From the NCBI RefSeq assembly GCF_030684215.1, contig NZ_JAUXOV010000021.1, forward strand, positions 51,439 to 115,438: DNA of 64,000 nt, given 5' to 3'. Under the pieces are notes generated by a model. The model made no database searches. It saw nothing but the letters and a program-made list of their open reading frames with translations, and was not told the DNA's origin. The first letter of the stretch is position 1. Each line of letters starts with the position of its first letter. Source of the stretch: Pseudotabrizicola sp. Lineage in GTDB: Bacteria; Pseudomonadota; Alphaproteobacteria; Rhodobacterales; Rhodobacteraceae. Of the stretch, positions 52,873 through 61,391 are shown piece by piece. The translations under genes and the position numbers were made by a program.

Positions 52873-53630
52873 CCCGTGCGCGCCACATGGCCACCGATGC
52901 CCGCGTAGATATGCCGGGCTGCAAAAATGCCCGGACGGCAGGCAAGCGGCAGCGCAGGCACCCCCGCTTCGGCCCGAAGATACAGACGATCCGCCTCGCG
53001 CAACAGGCGCGCGGTCACCCGGCGCACCCCGTCACAGGCGGCAGGTGTGGTCAAAAAGCGCGCCAGATCAACGCCCTCATCGCGCAGCCAGTCCAGCGGC
53101 AAGAACACCCGCCCTGCCCGCGCGTCTTCGCCCACATCGCGGCTGATGTTGGTCAATTGCATCGCCAGCCCCAGATCGCAGGCCCGCGCCAATGCGTCGG
53201 CATCGCGCACCCGCATCAACACGCACATCATGGCACCCACCGCCGCCGCCACGCGGGCGGAGTAATCCAGAACCCCCGACAGCGTCTCATAGCGCCGCCC
53301 GATCGCATCCCAGGCCAAGCCTTCCAGCAAAGCCTCGGGCAATGCGCGCGGCATGTCGAAATCTTCCACCACCGAGGCAAAGGCCCGGTCGGCATAGCCG
53401 TTGCGCGGGCGGCCAAGGTAAACCAGATCCAGCCGGTCGCGCAGGCGCAAAACCGCCCCCGCTTTGTCTGTGCCCTCATCCACCTCGTCATCCGCCACCC
53501 GGCAGAACGCATAAAGCGCCAGCGCCGGGTCGCGCACGCGGGCGGGCAACACCTTTGATGCGGCATGAAACGACAGGCTGCCGGTGCGGATCGCGGCGCG
53601 GCAGGCCGCCATGTCTGCGGGCGCGATCAT
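52626..53630 (-). CDS. crtB: phytoene synthase
   Basis: CrtB condenses two geranylgeranyl diphosphates to phytoene, the first carotenoid step. The 334-residue product has the two Asp-rich Mg-diphosphate motifs: FCRVADDEVDEGTD and LTNISRDVGEDARAGRVFLP. Its start overlaps the crtI stop by 4 bp. The downstream side (below 52626) immediately meets the truncated glycosyltransferase, so anything that once followed crtB, such as tspO in Rhodobacter, is absent. Confidence 0.95.
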   Translation of the reverse strand: MIAPADMAACRAAIRTGSLSFHAASKVLPARVRDPALALYAFCRVADDEVDEGTDKAGAVLRLRDRLDLVYLGRPRNGYADRAFASVVEDFDMPRALPEALLEGLAWDAIGRRYETLSGVLDYSARVAAAVGAMMCVLMRVRDADALARACDLGLAMQLTNISRDVGEDARAGRVFLPLDWLRDEGVDLARFLTTPAACDGVRRVTARLLREADRLYLRAEAGVPALPLACRPGIFAARHIYAGIGGHVARTGYDSVNHRARTGRGQKLGWLMLSGLRAVVTPLLPHSATLHARPAAEVAFLVDAAARKAGARGRSDALFEVLAQLEARSRGIA

Positions 53631-55201
53631 TCTGCCGCCATCCGCAGCGCAGTTTGCGCCGCTGTCTCGGCGCGCACCATCGGGTCGGGCACCAGTTTGC
53701 CCAGCACTTCCGCTGTGCCGATCACCCCCGGCAGCCCTGCGCCGGGATGCGTCCCCGCCCCGGCCAGATACAGGCCCGGCAGTTCCTCACTCACATTATG
53801 GGGCCGAAACCATGCCGATTGCAGAATGCGCGGCTCGATCGAGAACCCCGCACCAAAGGGTGACAGATAGCGGTCGCGGAAGGTCTCTGGCGTGAAGGTC
53901 AGGCTTTCACTGATACGGTCTGTCACCCCCGGCAGCAGCCGTTCCTCCAGCACCTTCAGCATCTTGGCGCGGTACGGTTCTTCCTCGCGCTCCCAATCCA
54001 CCCCGTTGTCATGGCCCAGATGTGGGACCGGCGACAGCACATAGAACGTATCATCCCCTTCGGGCGCGCAAGACGGGTCGGTGACGCTGGGGCGGTGGAC
54101 ATACAGGCTCATGTCATCGGCCAGACGCCCGTGGATGAAGATATCCTTGATATGCTCGCGGTAGCGGGGGCCGACGACGATAGAGTGATGGCCCACATCG
54201 CCCCACATGCCACGCGTGCCCTTGGTGCCGAAATACCAGACATAAAGCCCCATCGACCAGCGCGCGCGCTTCAGCTTGGCCGGCGTCCAGCGCTTTTTGG
54301 GAGCATTCCGCAGCAACCGGTCATAGGTGTGGCCTGCATCGGCGTTGGATACGACCACCGATGCGGGCAGAGTTTCACCCGATACAAGCCGCACACCTGA
54401 TGCACGGCCACCTGAAATGGTGATCTCATCCACTTCGGTATTGCGAACCACCTCGCCACCCTGCGATTCGATCACACCCACCATGGCATCGGCAATCGCC
54501 TGCACGCCACCCATGGCGTAGTGCACGCCAAACGCCTTTTCCAGATGGCTGACAAGGATATACATCGACGTCACGTTGAACGGATCGCCGCCGATGAACA
54601 GTGGATGGAACGACAGCGCAAAGCGCAGGTGTTCGTCTTTGACCCGCGCCGCCGCATGGGCGTAAACCGACCGGTCAGCGCGCAGCATGGCAAATTTGGG
54701 GATCACCTTCAGCGTGTCCCAGACCTTGTGCATCGCCTTGCGGCCAAGGTCTTCATACCCGAACCAATAGCGCGCCTCGGAATCTTTGAGGAACCGCTCA
54801 TAGCCCTTTGAATCCGATGGTGAAATCCGCGCCACCTCGGCCTTTATCGCGGCATCATCCTGACGTGCGGTAAAGGTCTGGCCATCGGCAAACCGGATCT
54901 CATAGAACGGGTCCATCGGTTTAAGCGCCACATCCGCATCAAAGTCACGCCCGCAGGCCGCCCACAGGTCGCGCAAGCCCTGCGGCACGGTCACAATCGT
55001 TGGCCCAAGGTCGAATCGGTGCCCGCCCTGTGTAATCGACGACCCGCGCCCGCCCGCCCGGTCCAGCCGGTCAATCACGGTCACACGATACCCTTTGGCG
55101 CCCAGACGCATCGCGGATGCAAGACCACCAAGCCCCGCCCCAATGACGATAGCCTGATCAGGATGGGATGGCGGGGCAACGGGGTGCGGTTTGTTCTGCA
55201 T
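53627..55201 (-). CDS. crtI: phytoene desaturase
   Basis: The 524-residue FAD-dependent desaturase converts phytoene to neurosporene or lycopene. It has the N-terminal dinucleotide motif VIGAGLGGLASAMRLGAKGY, DRAGGRGSSITQGGHRFDLG, and the C-terminal bacterial-type signature LYLAGAGTHPGAGLPGVIGT. The step number (three or four) cannot be told, but linkage with crtA supports the spheroidene route. Two TGT-N12-ACA boxes lie between it and divergent crtA. Confidence 0.96.
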   Translation of the reverse strand: MQNKPHPVAPPSHPDQAIVIGAGLGGLASAMRLGAKGYRVTVIDRLDRAGGRGSSITQGGHRFDLGPTIVTVPQGLRDLWAACGRDFDADVALKPMDPFYEIRFADGQTFTARQDDAAIKAEVARISPSDSKGYERFLKDSEARYWFGYEDLGRKAMHKVWDTLKVIPKFAMLRADRSVYAHAAARVKDEHLRFALSFHPLFIGGDPFNVTSMYILVSHLEKAFGVHYAMGGVQAIADAMVGVIESQGGEVVRNTEVDEITISGGRASGVRLVSGETLPASVVVSNADAGHTYDRLLRNAPKKRWTPAKLKRARWSMGLYVWYFGTKGTRGMWGDVGHHSIVVGPRYREHIKDIFIHGRLADDMSLYVHRPSVTDPSCAPEGDDTFYVLSPVPHLGHDNGVDWEREEEPYRAKMLKVLEERLLPGVTDRISESLTFTPETFRDRYLSPFGAGFSIEPRILQSAWFRPHNVSEELPGLYLAGAGTHPGAGLPGVIGTAEVLGKLVPDPMVRAETAAQTALRMAAE

Positions 55202-55216
55202 GATGCGATGATAACC

Positions 55217-55234
55217 TGTCTAGTTTAATTTACA
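55217..55234. promoter_or_regulatory. PpsR/CrtJ-type box 1, crtI-crtA region
   Basis: TGT (55217-55219), 12 bp, ACA (55232-55234), 16 bp upstream of the crtI start. It matches the TGT-N12-ACA consensus of the aerobic photosynthesis repressor PpsR (CrtJ) and has an A+T-rich centre. Confidence 0.8.
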
Positions 55235-55291
55235 ACAATAGGCTTTCCGTTCAGAACTACAGAGTTGATCCTTTCTCTTGCGCACAAATAA

Positions 55292-55309
55292 TGTCAGACT
55301 AAGTTTACA
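55292..55309. promoter_or_regulatory. PpsR/CrtJ-type box 2, crtI-crtA region
   Basis: TGT (55292-55294), 12 bp, ACA (55307-55309), 25 bp before the proposed crtA start. Its centre is 75 bp, about seven helical turns, from box 1, so cooperative binding across the divergent promoters is plausible. Confidence 0.8.
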
Positions 55310-55333
55310 CAGTCACCTATCGGAGGCCTGATC

Positions 55334-56053
55334 ATTCCTGTCGCCACACTCAGCCTGTTCCGCTTTGACGGGATCGCAACCCGGCTCTGGGTGATTGGCC
55401 AGATGGGGGCGGCGCGCCTGCGCCTTGCTGGCGAACGACGGGCGCAGTTCTGGAAGCTGTGTGGATCGGGCACTGGACAGGGGTTCACGCCCAAACCCAA
55501 CTGGGGCGTCTGGGCGATCCTTGCGACATGGCCGGATGAGGCGACCGCGCGCGACGCAGTGGCGACCAGCCCAGTTTTTGAACGCTGGCGCGCCAAGGCA
55601 TCGGAAAGCTGGACAGTATTTTTGAACCCGACTTCGGCGCGTGGGTCATGGGCAGGGGTGAACCCGTTTTCCCCCTGTGATCTTGCCTCCAACACAGGCC
55701 CGATCATCGCGCTGACCCGCGCCACGGTGCGCCCCAGCCGTGCATTGAGGTTCTGGAACCGAGTGCCTGATATCTCTGCCGTGATTGGTGCCGACCCAAA
55801 TGTGGTTTTCAAGATCGGCATCGGCGAGGTGCCATTGCTGCATCAGGTGACGTTTTCGGTCTGGCCCGATGCTGCCAGCATGGCACATTTTGCGCGCGGC
55901 GATGGCCCGCATGGTCAGGCCATCAAAGCCGTGCGCAACGGCGACTGGTTTGCCGAAGAGCTTTATGCCCGCTTTGCCCTGTTGGGCACGGTGGGCCGCT
56001 GGGAGGGTGGCGATCCGCTGGCCCGGCTCACTTCAGAAAAGGACGCTGCCTGA
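55334..56053 (+). CDS. crtA: spheroidene monooxygenase, apparent ATT start
   Basis: CrtA adds the keto group that turns spheroidene into spheroidenone under oxygen. Family blocks are SLFRFDGIATRLWVIGQMG, FWKLCGSGTGQGFTPKPNWG, VFKIGIGEVPLLHQVTFSVW and YARFALLGTVGRWEGGDP. No ATG, GTG or TTG is in frame between TAA 55289 and GTG 55391, and GTG 55391 would delete the conserved N-terminal strand. GGAGG (55322-55326) lies 7 nt before ATT 55334, and this codon aligns with the Met of Rhodobacter CrtA as I recall it. That start gives 239 residues. The stop overlaps bchI by 1 bp. Confidence 0.88.
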   Translation: MPVATLSLFRFDGIATRLWVIGQMGAARLRLAGERRAQFWKLCGSGTGQGFTPKPNWGVWAILATWPDEATARDAVATSPVFERWRAKASESWTVFLNPTSARGSWAGVNPFSPCDLASNTGPIIALTRATVRPSRALRFWNRVPDISAVIGADPNVVFKIGIGEVPLLHQVTFSVWPDAASMAHFARGDGPHGQAIKAVRNGDWFAEELYARFALLGTVGRWEGGDPLARLTSEKDAA

Positions 56054-57108
56054 TGCCTGCTGACACCGCGCCCAAAATCCACGCCTTGCCATCGCGTGCG
56101 GCCCCGCGCCAGCCGTTTCCGTTCTCGGCCATTGTGGGCCAGCAGGCGATGAAGCAAGCCATGGTGCTGACCGCCATCGACCCTGCCATCGGCGGTGTGC
56201 TGGTGTTTGGCGACCGGGGCACCGGAAAATCCACCGCCGTGCGCGCGCTTGCCGCCCTTTTGCCCGAGATCGACGCCGTGGAAGGCTGCCCGGTCAATTC
56301 CGCCCGCGCAGACCAGTGCCCCGATTGGGCACAGGTAACGTCTACCCAGATCATCCGCAAACCAACCCCCGTGGTCGACCTGCCGCTTGGCGTGACCGAA
56401 GACCGCGTGGTCGGCGCGCTGGACATTGAACGCGCGTTGACGCGGGGCGAAAAGGCGTTCGAGCCGGGGCTTTTGGCCCGCGCAAACCGGGGGTACTTGT
56501 ATATCGATGAGGTCAACCTGCTGGAAGACCACATCGTTGATCTTTTGCTGGACGTGGCACAATCGGGCGAAAACGTGGTCGAGCGCGAAGGCCTGTCGAT
56601 CCGCCATGCCGCGCGCTTTGTGCTGGTCGGATCGGGCAATCCCGAAGAAGGCGAATTGCGCCCGCAACTTCTTGACCGCTTTGGTCTGTCGGTTGAGGTG
56701 ACAAGCCCGCGCGATGTGGACACTCGGGTTGAGGTGATCTTGCGCCGCGATGCCTATGAGACGGGGTATGATGCGTTCATGCCCGATTGGCAGGCCGCAG
56801 ATGCCGCCTTGCAGGCCCGTATCCTTGCCGCCCGCGCCGCCCTGCCCGCGCTGAAAACCCCCGCCACCGTGCTTCACGATTGCGCATCGCTGTGCATCGC
56901 GCTTGGGTCTGACGGCTTGCGCGGCGAGCTGACGCTTTTGCGCGCCGCCCGTGCGCAGGCCGCGTTTGACGGCGATGCAACCGTGGGCCGTGCGCATCTG
57001 AAGGCGGTGGCCGTGATGGCCCTGTCGCACCGTCTGCGCCGTGATCCGCTGGATGAGGCCGGATCGGGCGTGCGGGTGGTGCGCATGCTGGACGAGGTGC
57101 TGCCGTAA
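56053..57108 (+). CDS. bchI: magnesium chelatase subunit I
   Basis: BchI is the AAA+ motor of the chelatase that inserts Mg into protoporphyrin IX. The 351-residue product has Walker A VFGDRGTGKSTAVRAL (53-61 core), Walker B GYLYIDEVNLLEDHIVDLLL, sensor LVGSGNPEEGELRPQLLDRF and the C-terminal GVRVVRMLDEVLP. ATG 56053 shares one base with the crtA stop. Cys residues are conserved in EGCPVNSARADQCPDW. It forms hexamers with BchD. Confidence 0.97.
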   Translation: MPADTAPKIHALPSRAAPRQPFPFSAIVGQQAMKQAMVLTAIDPAIGGVLVFGDRGTGKSTAVRALAALLPEIDAVEGCPVNSARADQCPDWAQVTSTQIIRKPTPVVDLPLGVTEDRVVGALDIERALTRGEKAFEPGLLARANRGYLYIDEVNLLEDHIVDLLLDVAQSGENVVEREGLSIRHAARFVLVGSGNPEEGELRPQLLDRFGLSVEVTSPRDVDTRVEVILRRDAYETGYDAFMPDWQAADAALQARILAARAALPALKTPATVLHDCASLCIALGSDGLRGELTLLRAARAQAAFDGDATVGRAHLKAVAVMALSHRLRRDPLDEAGSGVRVVRMLDEVLP

Positions 57109-57115
57109 GGCTGTC

Positions 57116-58777
57116 ATGGAGTGGGACCGTATCACCCTGGCGCTAAACGTGCTGGCGATTGACCCCGAAGGCGTCAAGGGATTGTGGCTGCGTGCCCGCG
57201 CCAGTGCGGTGCGCGACCGGATCACGACGGCGCTTGCCGCCCTGCCGCTGCCCTTGGTGCGCCTGCACCCCGGCGTGGCCGATGATGCGCTGTATGGCGG
57301 GCTGGATCTGTCTGCCACCCTTGCAACAGGCCGCCCGGTGCAATCGCGCGGGCTGCTCTCGTCCCCTGCCGCCCTGATCCTGACCATGGCAGAACGGGTG
57401 CCGCCGGGTCTATCGGCACGGCTGGCCCATGCGCTGGATACCCGCCGCCATTGCCTGATCGCGCTGGATGAAGCGGCCGAGGATGGCGAGGGCCTGCCCG
57501 CCGCCCTGACCGACCGCTTAGGTCTGTTTGTCGATCTGGACGGGCTGGCGTGGTCTGACACCACGGATATATTTATGAATATCAATACTTTGTCTAAGGC
57601 GCGTGCGCGGCTTCCCTCTGTCACCCTGCCCCCTGACGCCGCAAGCGCGCTGACCCGTGCGGCGGCGGAACTGGGCATTAGGTCTTTGCGCGCGCCTTTG
57701 CTGGCGATGGCCGCCGCCCGTGCGCTGGCCGCACATGCTGGTCGCGACACAGTCGGCGACAATGATTTGCAACAGGCCGCCGAGCTGATCTATGGCCACC
57801 GCGCCCTGCCGCTGCCAGATGCCACCGCGCAAGACCAACCCGAACCGCCGCCCCCCGATCCGGGCGAAGACCAAGCGCAAGACATGGAACATCAAGCCCA
57901 ATCCATCCCCGAGGAGATGCTGGTGGAAGCCGCCCGCGCCGCCCTGCCCGCCGACCTTTTGGCGCAACTGGCGGCAGGCCGCGCCGCACGCAGTGCCAAG
58001 GGCGCCACCGGCACCGGGGCAGAACGGGGCGGCAACCGACGTGGGCGCCCGCTGCCGTCGCGCCCCGGCAAACTGGGGTCTGGCGCGCGGCTCGATCTGG
58101 TGGCCACCTTGCGCGCCGCCGCCCCTTGGCAACCGCTGCGCCGCCGCACCGCACCGTCCGATGCGGTGCTTTTGGTGCGCGCATCCGACATCCGCATCAA
58201 ACGGTTCGTTGAGGCGTCGGACCGGGTGCTGATCTTTGCGGTCGATGCCTCTGGCTCTGCCGCCTTTGCCCGTCTGGCCGAAGCGAAGGGTGCGGTGGAA
58301 CTGCTGCTGGCCGCCGCCTATGCCCGGCGCGATCACGTGGCACTGGTCGCCTTTCGCGGGACCGGGGCCGAGGTGATCCTGCCGCCCACCCGCAGCCTTG
58401 TGCAGACCAAGCGCCGCCTGGCCGGTCTGCCGGGGGGCGGCGGCACACCGCTGGCCGCTGGTATGCAGGCGGCGATGGCGACCGCCACACTGGCGCGCGC
58501 GCGTGGCCTGACCCCCACGATTGCTTTGCTGACCGACGGTCGCGGCAATATCGCGCTGGACGGCAGCGCCAACCGCGCGCAGGCCGAGGAAGACGCGCTG
58601 CGCCTTGCCCGCGCGATCCGCGCAACCGGCATGCCCGCCGTGGTGATTGATACCGCCAACCGTCCACAACCCAGCCTTGCCGCGATGGCCCGCGCGATGG
58701 ATGCGCCCTATCTCGCGCTGCCCCGCGCCGATGCGCGGCGGCTGTCGGGCGTCTTGGGCGCGGCATTGGGGGGCTAG
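57116..58777 (+). CDS. bchD: magnesium chelatase subunit D
   Basis: The 553-residue product from ATG 57116 (7 bp after bchI) has an N-terminal degenerate AAA-like domain without a good Walker A, a Pro/Asp/Glu-rich linker (EPPPPDPGEDQAQD, about 235-255), and a C-terminal integrin-I domain with the MIDAS pattern FAVDASGSAAFARL (about 375-385) and LLTDGRGNIALDG. It bridges BchI to the catalytic BchH subunit, which is not in this window. Confidence 0.96.
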   Translation: MEWDRITLALNVLAIDPEGVKGLWLRARASAVRDRITTALAALPLPLVRLHPGVADDALYGGLDLSATLATGRPVQSRGLLSSPAALILTMAERVPPGLSARLAHALDTRRHCLIALDEAAEDGEGLPAALTDRLGLFVDLDGLAWSDTTDIFMNINTLSKARARLPSVTLPPDAASALTRAAAELGIRSLRAPLLAMAAARALAAHAGRDTVGDNDLQQAAELIYGHRALPLPDATAQDQPEPPPPDPGEDQAQDMEHQAQSIPEEMLVEAARAALPADLLAQLAAGRAARSAKGATGTGAERGGNRRGRPLPSRPGKLGSGARLDLVATLRAAAPWQPLRRRTAPSDAVLLVRASDIRIKRFVEASDRVLIFAVDASGSAAFARLAEAKGAVELLLAAAYARRDHVALVAFRGTGAEVILPPTRSLVQTKRRLAGLPGGGGTPLAAGMQAAMATATLARARGLTPTIALLTDGRGNIALDGSANRAQAEEDALRLARAIRATGMPAVVIDTANRPQPSLAAMARAMDAPYLALPRADARRLSGVLGAALGG

Positions 58778-58780
58778 GGC

Positions 58781-59644
58781 ATGGACAGCGCCCGCCTGCC
58801 GCAAGACTGGCCATACCGTGCGCAATCCCGCCGTATGCGCGTGACTCCGCATGATTGGTATGTGATCGACACCGGGCCACAGGATGCCCCCGTGCTGCTT
58901 TTGCTGCATGGCGCGGGCGGATCTGGCCACAGTTTTCGCGCGCTGATCCCTGTTTTGTCAGACCACTACCGGGTGATCGTGCCCGACCTGCCGGGCCAAG
59001 GCTGCACCCGTGCGGGCGGTATGCGCCGCTTGGGTCTTGATGCCATGGCCGAAGACCTGACGCGGCTTTGCCTGTCGGGGGGCGTGGCCCCACAAGCGGT
59101 AATCGGCCATTCGGCGGGGGCGGCGATTGGCTTGCGCATGGCGGATCTGTTGCCGCTGAAGGGGATCGTTGGCATCAACGCGGCCCTTGGCACCTTTGAC
59201 GGCGCGGCGGGGGTGATGTTTCCACTGATGGCGCGGGCCTTGGCGGCCACGCCCTTTGTCGGCTCTGCCGTGTCAAAGCTGTGGGGCACTCCGGCGACGG
59301 TGGCCAAGCTTTTGTCAGGCACCGGGTCGCCGCTGGATGCGGCTGGCCAAGCGCAATATCTGGCGTTGGTGCGCGATTCAGCCCATGTCAGCGGCACTCT
59401 GGGGATGATGGCGCAATGGCGGCTAGAGGGGCTGATGGCCCGCCTGCCCTCACTTGCCAACCCGGTGCTGCTGATCGCATCCGACGGCGATAACGCCGTG
59501 CCGCCAAAGGTCTCGCGTGATGCGGTGGCGCATATGCCAAACGCCACCTATGCCGAAATTGCAGGCTTTGGTCACCTGGTGCATGAAGAGGCCGCAGATC
59601 AGGTCGCAGACGTGCTGCTGCCATGGCTTGCCGCGCGGCTTTAG
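58781..59644 (+). CDS. bchO: BchO, alpha/beta-fold protein of bacteriochlorophyll synthesis
   Basis: The 287-residue alpha/beta hydrolase-fold protein has VLLLLHGAGGSGHSFRALIP, the nucleophile elbow AVIGHSAGAAIGLRMADLL and late AGFGHLVHEEAADQVADVL. It is the usual partner downstream of bchI-bchD in purple bacteria and has been proposed to act around the Mg-chelation step; the reaction is not settled. Its last 4 bp overlap the end of convergent idi. Confidence 0.93.
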   Translation: MDSARLPQDWPYRAQSRRMRVTPHDWYVIDTGPQDAPVLLLLHGAGGSGHSFRALIPVLSDHYRVIVPDLPGQGCTRAGGMRRLGLDAMAEDLTRLCLSGGVAPQAVIGHSAGAAIGLRMADLLPLKGIVGINAALGTFDGAAGVMFPLMARALAATPFVGSAVSKLWGTPATVAKLLSGTGSPLDAAGQAQYLALVRDSAHVSGTLGMMAQWRLEGLMARLPSLANPVLLIASDGDNAVPPKVSRDAVAHMPNATYAEIAGFGHLVHEEAADQVADVLLPWLAARL

Positions 59645-60195
59645 CGCGCCACGCCCACGCTGGCCCCGAATATGCGGGCCATATGCTCGGTCATGTAGAT
59701 CTTGAGCCATGGGGTGAACTTGGCGGGCGTGCGCAGCACCTCGGCGGACAGGTCATACAGATCAACCCAGCGGGTTTCCATCACCTCATCTGGGTTGGGC
59801 GCAATCACCAGCCCCGGCCCGGCATCGGCCACGAAAATGTCGACCAGTTCATGCTCGATCAGCCCCGCCCCCACGTCGGCGCGGTATTCCACCCGGTCGG
59901 CAAAGGCCGGGAACAGGCCCGATATCCCCAACTCCTCGCGCAGGCGGCGCACGGCGCAGGTGGCAGGATCTTCGTCCCAACGGGGGTGCGTGCAGCAGGT
60001 GTTCGCCCAAAGCCCCGGCGTGTGATATTTCGACAGCGCGCGGCGCTGGATCAGCACGCGGCCCTTGTCGATCACAAACACCGATACCGCCTTATGCCGC
60101 AGCCCGCGCTGATGCACCTCCAGTTTGCCCACTGGGGTCAACTGGCCATCAACCCAGGCCGGGATCATTTCTTCGGCGGAAAGAGCAACTTTCAT
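59641..60195 (-). CDS. idi: isopentenyl-diphosphate delta-isomerase, type 1
   Basis: This Nudix-fold enzyme interconverts IPP and DMAPP to feed carotenoid and phytyl-tail synthesis. The 184-residue product has the catalytic Cys region LWANTCCTHPRWDEDPATCA, the Nudix helix RRLREELGISGLFPAFADRV and the Glu-bearing EHELVDIFVA. ATG 60195 overlaps the bchP stop by 4 bp; GTG 60201 is an alternative. It is the last gene of the bchG unit. Confidence 0.94.
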   Translation of the reverse strand: MKVALSAEEMIPAWVDGQLTPVGKLEVHQRGLRHKAVSVFVIDKGRVLIQRRALSKYHTPGLWANTCCTHPRWDEDPATCAVRRLREELGISGLFPAFADRVEYRADVGAGLIEHELVDIFVADAGPGLVIAPNPDEVMETRWVDLYDLSAEVLRTPAKFTPWLKIYMTEHMARIFGASVGVAR

Positions 60196-61391
60196 GACCA
60201 CTTTGGCGAAACCAATCCTAGCAGATGCGCCATGTTCTTGATGCCGATCTTGATATGCGCCATGGGCCGCGCCTTTACCAAGGATTTGTTCATATAAGCC
60301 TCGAACGTCAGCTTTTGAACATCAAGATCATGGCACAGGCTGACAAAACGCTCGCGCCGGTCGTCGCTGCGATAATAGGCGTCCTGCATGGAACGCAAGA
60401 CCCGGAAAACCGTGCCATGTTCGCGCATGAACAGCTTGCGCGCGATGCGCAAATCCTTGGCGCGTCCCGAAAGCAAGGCCGCCTGCGCTGCCGTGGCGGC
60501 CACGCGGCCCCCGGCCATGGCATAGAATATCCCCTCACCCGACGAGGGGGCCACAACGCCCGCCGCATCGCCCGCCAGCACCACATCGCGGCCATTGTCC
60601 CAACGATCCAAGGGTTTGAGCGGAATCGGCGCACCCTCTTTGCGGATCGTCTCACAGCCCGTAAGCCCCGCCATCGCACGCAGTGCGGCGGTGGCCTCTT
60701 TCAGATCAACGCCAGCCACCTCGGTGCCCATGCCAACGCTGGCGTGTTTGCCATGAGGGAACACCCAGCCGTAGAAATCAGGGCTGATCTTGCCGTCATA
60801 AATCACATCGCAGCGCATCGGGTCATAATCGGCATTGGCGGCGTGGCCACCTTCAGGTGCCTTGATAATCTCGTGATAAGCAATGACATAGGGGATCTTG
60901 TCACCCCCCGGCACTTCGGCGCGTGCCACAGCAGATCGCGCACCATCGGCCCCGATCACCAGACGCGTGCGGCTACGCCGCTCGGCCCCTGACGCTTTGT
61001 CGCGCCAGATCACATGGGTGCCCGCAGTGTCCCGCTCTATCCGAAGGAAGGTTCCGGTCAGCCGGTCGGCCCCGGTCATCGCGGCGCGGTCGCGCAGGAA
61101 TTCGTCGAATTCCTCACGGTCCACCATGCCGACATAGCCTCCCTCAATATGGATATCCACCGCGCGGCCCGTCGGACTGATCATGCGCGCGGTCTGAATT
61201 TTGGCCACGATCATGCGATCGGGAATGTCGAAATCGCGGATCGCGCGCGGCGGGATTGCACCACCGCAAGGCTTGATCCGCCCCGCCCGGTCCAGCATCG
61301 CCACCCGGTATCCGGCGCGTGCCAGATCTTCGGCAGCCGTTGCCCCCGAAGGCCCGCCACCCACAACGAAAACATCATATATCATGGTCAT
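60192..61391 (-). CDS. bchP: geranylgeranyl diphosphate/bacteriochlorophyll reductase
   Basis: BchP reduces the geranylgeranyl tail of bacteriochlorophyll to phytyl. The 399-residue flavoprotein has FVVGGGPSGATAAEDLARAG, IKPCGGAIPPRAIRDFDIPD, and GDAAGVVAPSSGEGIFYAMA, all typical of the family. It overlaps the upstream pucC-like gene and downstream idi by 4 bp each. Confidence 0.96.
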   Translation of the reverse strand: MTMIYDVFVVGGGPSGATAAEDLARAGYRVAMLDRAGRIKPCGGAIPPRAIRDFDIPDRMIVAKIQTARMISPTGRAVDIHIEGGYVGMVDREEFDEFLRDRAAMTGADRLTGTFLRIERDTAGTHVIWRDKASGAERRSRTRLVIGADGARSAVARAEVPGGDKIPYVIAYHEIIKAPEGGHAANADYDPMRCDVIYDGKISPDFYGWVFPHGKHASVGMGTEVAGVDLKEATAALRAMAGLTGCETIRKEGAPIPLKPLDRWDNGRDVVLAGDAAGVVAPSSGEGIFYAMAGGRVAATAAQAALLSGRAKDLRIARKLFMREHGTVFRVLRSMQDAYYRSDDRRERFVSLCHDLDVQKLTFEAYMNKSLVKARPMAHIKIGIKNMAHLLGLVSPKWS

